DNA of 46,886 nucleotides, from the NCBI GenBank assembly GCA_017510065.1, contig JAFWOB010000207.1, forward strand, positions 1 to 46,886, in the 5' to 3' direction. Source of the stretch: Parasporobacterium sp. (GTDB taxonomy: Bacteria > Bacillota > Clostridia > Lachnospirales > Lachnospiraceae). The position numbers were made by a program, and so were the translations under genes. Below the pieces are notes generated by a model. It had not been told where the DNA came from. It saw only the letters and a program-made list of their open reading frames with translations, and made no database searches. Numbering within the stretch: the first letter of the stretch is position 1; each line of letters begins with the position of its first letter. Positions 31,603-39,160 of the stretch are shown piece after piece.

Positions 31603-33495
31603 TTACTCTTCCTTTTCTTTCTTTGCGTCTTCCATCACCGGAATGTCATCCTCTTCCAGCTGCGCTGCCATAAGGGAGATCTCTTCCTTTCTGGCGGTTC
31701 CGGGATCTACAGCATTTCTCTTTTCTTCGCTGAGGGCCGCAATCTTCGCCAGTTCCTCTTCCTCCAGGATCCTGTAGGCAACCTTGCCTACCAGGGTCTT
31801 CGGAAGGGAATCCCGGAATTCGATATCACATGGCATCGCGTATTTGGCCACGTGCTTCTTGCAGTAAGCCATCAGTTTCAGCCAGATCTCATCGGACGGT
31901 TCATAGCCGGGCTTCAGAACCACAAAGGCTTTGACCTTCTGCATCTTGTAGGAATCCGGAAGACCTATGACGCAGCTCATATGCACCATTTCATTACCGT
32001 CCAGGATATTTTCCATCTGGGCCGGATAGACATTGTAGCCGGAGCTGATGATCATTCTCTTGGCGCGGCCGCGGAAATAGACGAAGCCTTCCCGATCCAT
32101 AGTGCCGAGGTCGCCGGTATATACCCAGGTCAGACCGTCCGCATGCTTTCTCAGGGTTGCCGCGGTCTCTTCTTCATTGTTCATATAGCCCTTCATGACC
32201 GTCGGTCCCGCCAGCAGGATCTCACCTTCCTCACCGTAAGGCAGTTCTTCCTCCGTTCCGGGCTTTACGATCTTAATAAAAGTATCCGGGAACGGCACGC
32301 CGATGCTGCCCTCCTTGTGCATGGTCGGCGGGGTCAGACAGCAGGCTGTAACGGTCTCTGTGGTGCCATACCCTTCCCGGACCTGGATGGAAGCGTTGTG
32401 ATCATATAAGAACTTGTCGAATTTCTTTTTCAGCTCGACAGACAGAGAATCTCCGCCGGAGAAAACGCCTTTCAGGCTGCTTAGGTCGGCATTTTCCATG
32501 CTGTCCAGCCGAAGCATTGCCTCGTACAGGGTCGGTACGCCGGCAATAAAATTACATTTGTATTTTGTAATCTGTTTTGCGTAGCTCTTGGGAGTAAACC
32601 GCGGGATCAGGATACATCTTCCGCCGTTAAACAGCATGGAGTGGATGCAGACACCCAGTCCGAATCCGTGGAAGACCGGCATAGCTGCCAGCATCTTATC
32701 CCCAGGGATGAACATGGGATTGACACCCGTGATCTGCGCTGCCAGGGCGTTGAAGTTCCGGTTGGACAGCTCGATTCCCTTGGTCGTGCCTGTGGTTCCG
32801 CCGGAATACAAGATCACGGCGGTATCGTTGGCATCCTTGTGCTGCTCATAATCCCAGAAGCAGGCTTTGCCGATGTTCATGAACTCGTTCCACCTGATCA
32901 CCGGCGCATCCTTCGGAATCTTCTTGACCTTGCGGCCTTCCGTCAGCATATAACCGGCTCTCACCGGTTTGGACAGCTCATCCTTGATGGAAGCAATGAC
33001 CACGTTGACCAGTTTGGTGTTCTGGCGGATCGCTTCAATCTTGTTATAAAACTGATCCAGGGTGATCACCGTGATGCTGTTGGAAATGTTGATATAGAAT
33101 TCCAGTTCCTTTTCCGCAGAAAGAGGATGGACCATGTTGGCAATGGCTCCGATACAGTTCAGGGCATAGAACGCGAAGATCGCCTGCGGACAGTTCGGCA
33201 GGGCGATGGTCACATGGTCGCCTTCCCGGATCCCAAGGGTCCGGAAGGATCTGGCGCATTTCTGGATCTGCTCCAGCATTTTCCGATAAGTTGTGGAACG
33301 CCCCATAAAATCAAACGCAACGTAGTTCGGATACTTCTCCGCCGCCGCTTTGACGCCTTCATACAAGGTTCCATCATAATAATTCAAATGAAAAGGCAGA
33401 TCCCCCAGAAACTCTTTCCAGGGTGTTTTCGCTGTGATCGGATCCGTGGCCGTTTCCGCATTGACATATCTGGCCTGCAGTTCGCTATTTTCCAT
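31603..33495 (-). CDS. AMP-dependent acyl-CoA synthetase/ligase
   Basis: A 630-residue member of the ANL superfamily. The phosphate loop YSGGTTGTTKGIELSN is near residue 230, GYGTTETVTACCLT near 375, YTGDLGTMDREGFVYFRGR near 460 and the catalytic lysine region LPKTLVGKVAYR near 580. These fit long- or medium-chain fatty-acid-CoA ligases, although substrate length cannot be predicted. No transmembrane segment is evident. The acidic C-terminal 40 residues extend beyond the usual end. AGGAGAGAGG precedes the ATG, with a good promoter at 33580-33609 and a small leader hairpin (33523-33541). Probably co-transcribed with the E2-like gene. Confidence 0.9.
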   Translation of the reverse strand: MENSELQARYVNAETATDPITAKTPWKEFLGDLPFHLNYYDGTLYEGVKAAAEKYPNYVAFDFMGRSTTYRKMLEQIQKCARSFRTLGIREGDHVTIALPNCPQAIFAFYALNCIGAIANMVHPLSAEKELEFYINISNSITVITLDQFYNKIEAIRQNTKLVNVVIASIKDELSKPVRAGYMLTEGRKVKKIPKDAPVIRWNEFMNIGKACFWDYEQHKDANDTAVILYSGGTTGTTKGIELSNRNFNALAAQITGVNPMFIPGDKMLAAMPVFHGFGLGVCIHSMLFNGGRCILIPRFTPKSYAKQITKYKCNFIAGVPTLYEAMLRLDSMENADLSSLKGVFSGGDSLSVELKKKFDKFLYDHNASIQVREGYGTTETVTACCLTPPTMHKEGSIGVPFPDTFIKIVKPGTEEELPYGEEGEILLAGPTVMKGYMNNEEETAATLRKHADGLTWVYTGDLGTMDREGFVYFRGRAKRMIISSGYNVYPAQMENILDGNEMVHMSCVIGLPDSYKMQKVKAFVVLKPGYEPSDEIWLKLMAYCKKHVAKYAMPCDIEFRDSLPKTLVGKVAYRILEEEELAKIAALSEEKRNAVDPGTARKEEISLMAAQLEEDDIPVMEDAKKEKEE

Positions 33496-33579
33496 TCCTC
33501 TCTCCTGTTCTTTCCGTCAGATCCTGCCATCCATGGGCAGGAAAACTGGTTTTATCATACGTTTAAAAAAGCAGAGAAT

Positions 33580-33609
33580 ATTGTACATGAAGTGTTCATT
33601 TCCAGTCAA
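33580..33609 (-). promoter_or_regulatory. promoter of the acyl-CoA ligase gene
   Basis: On the minus strand TTGACT (33609-33604), 18-bp spacer, TACAAT (33585-33580). It lies about 90 bp from the nearest site of array 2. Confidence 0.65.
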
Positions 33610-33698
33610 TCAGCGGATCCGATGTTTATACAAAGTGTAAAAAGAGAGCCTTGATTTTCCTTTTTTATCTGAGGTGAAAGGTCTGCCTCCTTCCTATT

Positions 33699-33939
33699 CA
33701 TGCGAAAAACATAGTGACTGATTTTCGCATGATTGTTTTTGCTGAATTTTCATGCGTATTTTGTTTTTTTATTATTTCGCACTATTTTTTAGGCGGTTTT
33801 TTCATGCGTTTTTTACATTTCTGTTTTTTCGCATGAAAAAAACAGATAAATTATCATGTGAAATATTAGTTTTTTATTTTTCACATGAAAAAATGCTTCC
33901 AATTATCATGTGAAAATTACATTTTTGCTTTTTCGCATG
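33699..33939. repeat. array 2: ten alternating CATGCG/CATGTG-type sites, same 27/25-bp spacing
   Basis: Sites start at 33699, 33726, 33751, 33778, 33803, 33830, 33855, 33882, 33907 and 33934: intervals 27, 25, 27, 25... exactly as in array 1, and the same number of sites and total length (241 bp). Forward sites are CATGCG (three) then CATGTG (two). Inverted sites are CGCATG, CGCACT (degenerate), CGCATG, CACATG and CGCATG. The last pair CATGTG/CGCATG is compatible only through a G-U pair. The gene-free stretch 33496-34059 holds this array, the ligase promoter and leader hairpin, and the liv terminator. There is no nuclease-like gene here. Confidence 0.9.
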
Positions 33940-34000
33940 AAAACAGCCGTAATCTTTACCTTCTATCCAGCAACAAATCGGAAATAATCGGACAGTATGA

Positions 34001-34031
34001 AAGGGGACGTGCTATAAAATCACGTCCCCTT
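34001..34031 (-). terminator. terminator of the branched-chain amino-acid transporter operon
   Basis: An 11-bp perfect stem (34001-34011 with 34021-34031) and 9-nt loop, 29 bp past the livM stop. The T-run on the minus strand is short. Confidence 0.65.
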
Positions 34032-34059
34032 CTTAACCACATTAAACTGGTGCTTTTTG

Positions 34060-35094
34060 TTATGCCTGCATCTGGGCTTTGGTCTTGAGATCCTTCTTCG
34101 GTGCGGAGAATCTCTTCTGTGAGAAGAGTTCGAAATGAAGCTTCTTCTGCAGGGTTCCCATGATGCCGTCCGGCAGGAAGATGATGACCAGGATCGCGAT
34201 CGCGCCCAGGATGATGTTGGACCATCCGGGAAGTTTGGCCAGGATCTCGCTCAGCAGAACGTAGATGATCGCGCCGACCACCGGGCCTGATACGGTGCCG
34301 ATACCGCCGATGATAACGATAAATACCATGGATACAGTCCAGCTGATATCAAATCCGGAGCTCGGATAGATCGTCTGCTTGTTGACAAAGAACACAGCGC
34401 CTGCAAGGGCTGTAAAGATAGCTGCGATCACGTAGACCAGGAGTTTGGATTTGAAAATGTTAACGCCGACGGAGGATGATGCATCTGCATCGTCTCTCAT
34501 GGCAGTCAGTCCAAGACCCGTCTTGGTCCTGAGCAGTGCATACACAACGACCATGGCGATCACGCACAATGTCAGTGCCATCAGATAGATCTCCGGTACT
34601 CTCGGGTACGGCTTAGCCCTGATGGACATACCGCCGCCCTGGTTTACGAATTTCCAGCTGAGGAACCAGGTGCAGATGGCTTCCGCCACAACCCATGTCG
34701 CAATGGCGAAATACATACCTCTCATACGGAACAGTACGAAAGATAAAAGAAGTGACACCACCAGTGCGATGACGACAGCGACCAGGATACCAACCCAGAT
34801 AGACATCTTATAGGTGGAGGTCATGACTGCTACCGAGAAGCCTGCCAGACCGATAAAGGTCTGGTTGCCCAGGCTGGTCATGCCGGTGAAGCCTGACAGC
34901 AGGTTCCACATTTCGCCCAACGTGATATAAAGGAAAATATTCATCAGGTAACGCATCAGGTTGCTGGAGAATATTCCTGTAATACCTAAGATATATAATG
35001 CTGCTACTACAATGATGCATACGATCAGCATCGGTATGCCGTCCAGTACTTTGATAGGCTTATGAGCTGATGCTAAAGTTTTGTTGTCTCCCAT
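34060..35094 (-). CDS. livM: branched-chain amino-acid ABC transporter permease LivM
   Basis: A 344-residue permease with about eight to ten hydrophobic segments. The family stretch TSLGNQTFIGLAGFSVAVMTS (LivM/LivH signature loop near 70-90), the EAA-like DDADASSSVGVNIFKSKLLVYVIAA loop near 200-225 that contacts the ATPase, and VIIGGIGTVSGPVVGAI near 270 are all present. It forms the heterodimeric channel with LivH. GGAGGATG lies before the ATG, 13 bp after livH. It is the last gene of the operon. Confidence 0.93.
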   Translation of the reverse strand: MGDNKTLASAHKPIKVLDGIPMLIVCIIVVAALYILGITGIFSSNLMRYLMNIFLYITLGEMWNLLSGFTGMTSLGNQTFIGLAGFSVAVMTSTYKMSIWVGILVAVVIALVVSLLLSFVLFRMRGMYFAIATWVVAEAICTWFLSWKFVNQGGGMSIRAKPYPRVPEIYLMALTLCVIAMVVVYALLRTKTGLGLTAMRDDADASSSVGVNIFKSKLLVYVIAAIFTALAGAVFFVNKQTIYPSSGFDISWTVSMVFIVIIGGIGTVSGPVVGAIIYVLLSEILAKLPGWSNIILGAIAILVIIFLPDGIMGTLQKKLHFELFSQKRFSAPKKDLKTKAQMQA

Positions 35095-35107
35095 AACATC
35101 CTCCTTC

Positions 35108-35950
35108 CTACTTACTGAACAAGCCCTGCGGTCTTACGGCAAGCATGATGATCAGCAGGATGTAGCTTACGAGAAGTCCGTAGTTCGCTCCGCCGATAAC
35201 CTGTGCCAGGCCGAACACCAGGCCGGCGACCAGGGTACCCGGAATGGAACCCATGCCGCCGATAACGACAACACCAAATGCGATCAGCAGGTAGCTGCCG
35301 CCGGAAGATGCGTAGAACGTCCATTTAAGGCCGATGCAAAGTCCCGCAACTGCTGCTGTTGCCAGAGCAATACCCATTGCAATGGCGTAGGTTTTCCTGA
35401 CACTGACACCCATCAGGGAAGCTGCCTGTGTATCATCAGAGGTAGCCCGGATGGAACGTCCCATGTAAGTTTTGTTCAGGAACATGGTAAGGATCAGGAT
35501 CGTCACCAGAGAGATCACCAGCAGGATGATGTCCAGGAGCGCGATATTGATCCCGCCGATCTTGAGGATCGTGGAACTGTAAGCGGCGCCTGCATGGCGG
35601 GCATCCGCGGTGAACAGCAGGAGCATAGCATCCTGCAGAATGATGGAAAGACCGAAGGTGACCAGAAGGGCCGGCTCCGAGCCTTTCAGCATAACCCGGT
35701 TGATCAGTCCCGTCTGCAGTCCCATACCGATCAGGAACATGCAGGGAACTGTTACGATCAGGGTAAGGATGGGATCTACTCCCAGTGCCTGTGCCAGAAG
35801 CGTGGAGCCGTATGCGCCCAGGATAACAAATTCACCATGGGCCAGGTTGGTCAGCTTCACGATACCGAAGATCATGGTCATTCCGACACCCAGGACTGCG
35901 TAGATACCACCCAGCAAAATACCGTTAATGATAAGCTGTATTACGTGCAT
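35108..35950 (-). CDS. livH: branched-chain amino-acid ABC transporter permease LivH
   Basis: A 280-residue permease. LINGILLGGIYAVLGVGMTMIFG at the N-terminus is characteristic of LivH, as are NLAHGEFVILGAYG and the coupling loop RATSDDTQAASLMGVSVRKTYAIA near 170-193. VVIGGMGSIPGTLVAGLVFG near 230-249 is also typical. It pairs with LivM in the membrane. AAGGAGGT precedes the ATG. Only 15 bp separate it from livF and 13 bp from livM. Confidence 0.93.
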   Translation of the reverse strand: MHVIQLIINGILLGGIYAVLGVGMTMIFGIVKLTNLAHGEFVILGAYGSTLLAQALGVDPILTLIVTVPCMFLIGMGLQTGLINRVMLKGSEPALLVTFGLSIILQDAMLLLFTADARHAGAAYSSTILKIGGINIALLDIILLVISLVTILILTMFLNKTYMGRSIRATSDDTQAASLMGVSVRKTYAIAMGIALATAAVAGLCIGLKWTFYASSGGSYLLIAFGVVVIGGMGSIPGTLVAGLVFGLAQVIGGANYGLLVSYILLIIMLAVRPQGLFSK

Positions 35951-35965
35951 TATTCTACCTCCTTC

Positions 35966-36682
35966 CTAGATACCGAAATATGCCTTCTTGATCTCGTCAT
36001 CACCGAGTTCCTTCGGCGGTCCGGAAAGGACCACTTCGCCCTTCAGCATGACGTGGCACAGTTCGCCGGTCTTCATAGCTCTCTGGGTATCCTGCTCTAC
36101 CAGAAGGACTGTGATGCCGGTTTCTTTGTTCAGTCTCTTGATCGTGGCGTAAATGTCCTTGATGACCGTAGGCGCAAGACCTAAGGAGATCTCATCGAAC
36201 AGGACCAGTTCAGGATCCGTCATCAGCGCACGACCGACTGCGACCATCTGCCGCTGTCCGCCGGAAAGAGAGCCGGATGCATCGTTTCTCTTTTCCTTCA
36301 GGACCGGGAACAGATTATATACTTTTTCCAGATTGTCTTTTGCTTTGGCTCTTACGCCCTTGGGGAAGCTTCCCATGATGAGGTTGTCCTCTACGGACAT
36401 ACGAATGAAGCAGCGGCTTCCCTGAGGAACCAGGCTCAGGCCTCTGGTTACGATCTTTTCTGCCGGAAGACCGGTAATGTCTTCCCCTTTAAAAAATACT
36501 TTGCCGGCACTGGGCCTGTGAAGCCCGGCCACGGTATCCATCAGAGTAGACTTGCCTGCTCCGTTGGATCCGATGAGGGAAACGATCTTTCCCTCGGGTA
36601 CATCCAGGGTTGCGGAATGAACAGCGATGAAATCGCCATATTTCGCCTGGATCCCTTCCACTTTCAAAATAGGCTCACTCAT
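35966..36682 (-). CDS. livF: branched-chain amino-acid ABC transporter ATP-binding protein LivF
   Basis: A 238-residue ATPase. Walker A is GSNGAGKST near 38, the LivF Q-loop lies in LVPQGSRCF, the ABC signature is LSGGQRQM near 135 and Walker B LVLFDEISLGLAP near 156. The frame extends 25 codons further upstream, but the ATG at 36682 has GGAGG eight bases before it and overlaps the livG stop by 8 bp, which fixes the start and suggests translational coupling. It energises uptake together with LivG. Confidence 0.93.
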   Translation of the reverse strand: MSEPILKVEGIQAKYGDFIAVHSATLDVPEGKIVSLIGSNGAGKSTLMDTVAGLHRPSAGKVFFKGEDITGLPAEKIVTRGLSLVPQGSRCFIRMSVEDNLIMGSFPKGVRAKAKDNLEKVYNLFPVLKEKRNDASGSLSGGQRQMVAVGRALMTDPELVLFDEISLGLAPTVIKDIYATIKRLNKETGITVLLVEQDTQRAMKTGELCHVMLKGEVVLSGPPKELGDDEIKKAYFGI

Positions 36683-37415
36683 CTTCGATATCCTCCTCTT
36701 CCACTCCCAGATAAACGGCTTCCACTTCTTTGGATTCCATGACAGGTCTCGGTTCACCGATCAGGAGCTGATGGCCTTCTGCCATACACATCAGATGGTC
36801 CGTGGACTCCACCATGGTCTGGATCACATGCTCGATCCAGATAATGGAATAGCCGGCTGCCTTCAGATCTGCCACCATCTTCATGACATCCTGTACTTCC
36901 GCCTCGGTAAGGCCGGCAGCAACTTCGTCAAGAAGCAGGAGCTTCGGCTGGGTGCCTAAAGCTCTGGCGATCTCCAGACGCTTTCTGTCAAGCAGTGTCA
37001 GTTCCCCAGCGGGGATCTCTCTCTTCTCATAAAGATCTGTCAGCTTCAGTGATTCCAGGGCAACCCCTCTGCCCTCATGCTCGGAATGTCCGGCACCGTG
37101 TACAGCGGCCACCAGTACGTTCTCAAAGACGCTCATTCCTTCGAAGGGGCGGGGTACCTGATAGGTACGGCCAATGCCCATGTGGCATCTTGCGGCAGGT
37201 TTCACCTTGGTCACGTCCTGGCCGTTGAAAGTGATCTTTCCTTTGGTGGGAATGATCAGGCCGATCAGGGCATTGAACATAGTCGTCTTTCCGCAGCCAT
37301 TAGGTCCGATTACGCCGTATACCTCTCCCTCTTCCACTGAAAATGACAGATCATGCAGGATCTGGACGCGGCCGTATCCTGCATCGACATTTTCAAATGT
37401 TAAAATATTTCCCAT
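36675..37415 (-). CDS. livG: branched-chain amino-acid ABC transporter ATP-binding protein LivG
   Basis: A 246-residue ATPase. Walker A GPNGCGKTT near 37, GIGRTYQVPRPF near 85 (the LivG-type Q-loop), a modified signature ELTLLDRKRLEIARAL in place of LSxGQ, and Walker B LLLLDEVAAGL near 163 are visible. In LivG proteins the signature is often L-S-Y-G-x-Q; here the segment reads GELTLLDRKR, which lacks the SGG core and is worth a check. It starts 134 bp after the binding-protein gene, beyond a hairpin that may reduce transcription into the membrane and ATPase genes. The order binding protein, G, F, H, M differs from the J-H-M-G-F order of Escherichia coli. Confidence 0.9.
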   Translation of the reverse strand: MGNILTFENVDAGYGRVQILHDLSFSVEEGEVYGVIGPNGCGKTTMFNALIGLIIPTKGKITFNGQDVTKVKPAARCHMGIGRTYQVPRPFEGMSVFENVLVAAVHGAGHSEHEGRGVALESLKLTDLYEKREIPAGELTLLDRKRLEIARALGTQPKLLLLDEVAAGLTEAEVQDVMKMVADLKAAGYSIIWIEHVIQTMVESTDHLMCMAEGHQLLIGEPRPVMESKEVEAVYLGVEEEDIEDE

Positions 37416-37455
37416 AGCAATCCCTCTAAGCTTTCTGTGGAATCTTCACAAAATC

Positions 37456-37489
37456 GGGCAACGGATGCCGAAACCGGCATCCATCGCCC
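37456..37489 (-). terminator. attenuator-like hairpin between the binding-protein gene and livG
   Basis: Stem GGATGCC (37463-37469) with GGCATCC (37476-37482) extended by GGGC/GCCC (37456-37459 with 37486-37489) across a 3x3 internal loop. TTTT follows within a few bases on the minus strand. Placed here it would favour excess binding protein over the transporter subunits. Confidence 0.55.
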
Positions 37490-37548
37490 TCAGAGCACTA
37501 TTCAGAACGGGCTCTTATGTATTGTTCCAAACAGCAGTTTTCAGTTAA

Positions 37549-38835
37549 TTATTTCTTGGTTGCGTTCGCAGGAACAAACTCGCCTTCGATCGCAATGCCG
37601 TCATAAACGGTGTTGTCGATAACAACGAGCTTCTCTGTGCCGTCTTCCTGCAGCTGCCACTGGCCGCCTGCAAGAACGGTATCGCCATAGTGAAGTCCCA
37701 TCATTTCCTTATCGTACTTGATCGGTCCAACGATGGTGTCAAGATCGGTAGCTGCAAGAGCTTCACGGATCGCATCCGGATCGGTGGAGCCTGCTCTTGT
37801 CAGAGCGTCAACTGCGATCTCGAGAGATGCATAAGCATATCCTGCCGGCTGCGGCATCTCACGTCCGTCATTGTCTGCGGAGTAAGCAGCGCCGAGTTCT
37901 GCAGAAGAAATGCCTGTGGTTGCGGATGAGAACGGATAGTTCGGTGTCCACCAAACTTCTGTCATGATGCCCTGTGCCAGACCCTTGGTGTCGTTTTCAA
38001 GAACGGAAACGTCGCCAGGAAGCAGGCAGCACTTGCCCATGGTGATACATCCGACTTCAACGCCTGCTGCGAGGCAAGCCTTGAATACGTTCAGGAAATC
38101 AGGAGGAATGTTGGTTCCTGCAAGGATGTCGATTCCTTCTGCCTTGAAGGTGTTGGCAAGAGATGTGAAGTCATTGGATCCTGACGGATACTGGCCGGGA
38201 TCTACACATACATAGCCGTCTTCCGGAAGTTTCTCAACAAAAATGTCATGCCATGCGGTACCGTCAGCATCGGAAGCAAAGGTGATACCAACTTTGTAGC
38301 CTTCGCCCGGGCCGTAGCCTGCTGCTGTCCAGAGAGCCTTGTGGCACTCATAAACGTTCTCAATGGTCCAGAATGCATGATATACCCATTCGCACTCAAA
38401 TCCGCCTGCTACGTTGGCAGCAACCGGGTTTACAGGAGCCTGGATGGATACACAGGGAACGCCGTAACGCTCAGCTGTGGAAGCGACCGGGATAACTGTC
38501 TCCGGTGTCTGGATCGCGATCATCATGTCGACCTGATTCTCTTCGATCAGCTTCTGTGCCATTTCGGAGCACTTTGCTGAGTCAGACTCAGAGTCATAAA
38601 GGATCACTTCGATAGGTTTCTTTTCGCCGTCTACTTCAATGCCGCCCTGTTCATCGACCCACTTGGTAATCTGATCGATAACCCACTGTGCACCTTCACC
38701 GTTGCCGGCAAGAGGGCCCGTTGACGGGTTTACATAACCGATCTTGATGGTGTCTGCTGCTGATGCTGTCATGGCTCCGAAGATGCCAACTGCCAGAGTC
38801 AGAGCAAGAACAACTGCCAATACTCTCTTTTTCAT
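37549..38835 (-). CDS. livJ: branched-chain amino-acid ABC transporter substrate-binding protein
   Basis: A 428-residue periplasmic-binding-fold protein of the LivJ/LivK type: KIGYVNPSTGPLAGNGEGA near 30, a central PVASTAERYGVPCVSIQAP near 128, and VGPIKYDKEMMGLHYGDT near the C-terminus. A signal peptide MKKRVLAVVLALTLAVGIFG ends in TASA|ADT with no cysteine, so it is not a lipoprotein, unlike most Gram-positive binding proteins. The frame is open 23 codons earlier, but the ATG at 38835 has AAAGGAG at ideal spacing. Its promoter is at 38895-38923. The bound ligand (leucine, isoleucine, valine or another amide) is inferred from family. Confidence 0.9.
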   Translation of the reverse strand: MKKRVLAVVLALTLAVGIFGAMTASAADTIKIGYVNPSTGPLAGNGEGAQWVIDQITKWVDEQGGIEVDGEKKPIEVILYDSESDSAKCSEMAQKLIEENQVDMMIAIQTPETVIPVASTAERYGVPCVSIQAPVNPVAANVAGGFECEWVYHAFWTIENVYECHKALWTAAGYGPGEGYKVGITFASDADGTAWHDIFVEKLPEDGYVCVDPGQYPSGSNDFTSLANTFKAEGIDILAGTNIPPDFLNVFKACLAAGVEVGCITMGKCCLLPGDVSVLENDTKGLAQGIMTEVWWTPNYPFSSATTGISSAELGAAYSADNDGREMPQPAGYAYASLEIAVDALTRAGSTDPDAIREALAATDLDTIVGPIKYDKEMMGLHYGDTVLAGGQWQLQEDGTEKLVVIDNTVYDGIAIEGEFVPANATKK

Positions 38836-38864
38836 TGTTTTCTCCTTTCGAGTTTCAAAAATCC

Positions 38865-38877
38865 ATATCAGTGATAT
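38865..38877. promoter_or_regulatory. 13-bp palindrome in the livJ leader
   Basis: ATATCA-G-TGATAT is a perfect palindrome 30 bp upstream of the livJ ATG and downstream of the predicted start site. A possible operator for a regulator of branched-chain amino-acid uptake; the regulator is unknown. Confidence 0.35.
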
Positions 38878-38894
38878 ACTGACACTTTGTATAC

Positions 38895-38923
38895 ATTTTA
38901 ACATTCAGGGGGTGATTATTCAA
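38895..38923 (-). promoter_or_regulatory. promoter of the liv operon
   Basis: On the minus strand TTGAAT (38923-38918), 17-bp spacer, TAAAAT (38900-38895), about 60 bp upstream of the livJ ATG. The gene-free stretch 38836-39160 also holds the palindrome above, a 10-bp inverted repeat (38976-38985 with 39005-39014) and repeat family 3. Confidence 0.55.
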
Positions 38924-39050
38924 TTCGTTTCAAGGAGCTCGGGTGTGCAAAATTCGTGCTGATGTTTGTACATTTTTTCTATAATCCGGGGGCTTTTTTT
39001 ATCTATTATAGAAATGCCTGTTTCGAACTGTGATAAGGTGTTTTGAAGAG

Positions 39051-39132
39051 TTACCCTCCAAAAAAATCGAAAATCTGCAAAAAAATGGATGGTAACATAT
39101 GAAAACACCGTGTTTTTCACATATTACCATCC
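39051..39132 (-). terminator. repeat family 3 doubling as terminator of the substrate-binding-like gene
   Basis: Three alternating copies of a TTACC(A/C)TCC element at 39051-39059, 39087-39095 (inverted) and 39124-39132, about 36-37 bp apart. The second and third form a stem of about 20 bp (39087-39107 with 39111-39132, one bulge) closed by a 3-nt loop. On the minus strand it is followed by A and seven T, a strong intrinsic terminator 29 bp past the stop of the large gene. Confidence 0.75.
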
Positions 39133-39160
39133 AAAATCCATGATCGAATTTCAGATAGGA

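Noticed and set aside
33699-33939. Plasmid or phage origin iterons
   Set aside because: Iterons are normally direct repeats beside a rep gene. These alternate in orientation and lie between metabolic genes on what looks like chromosome.
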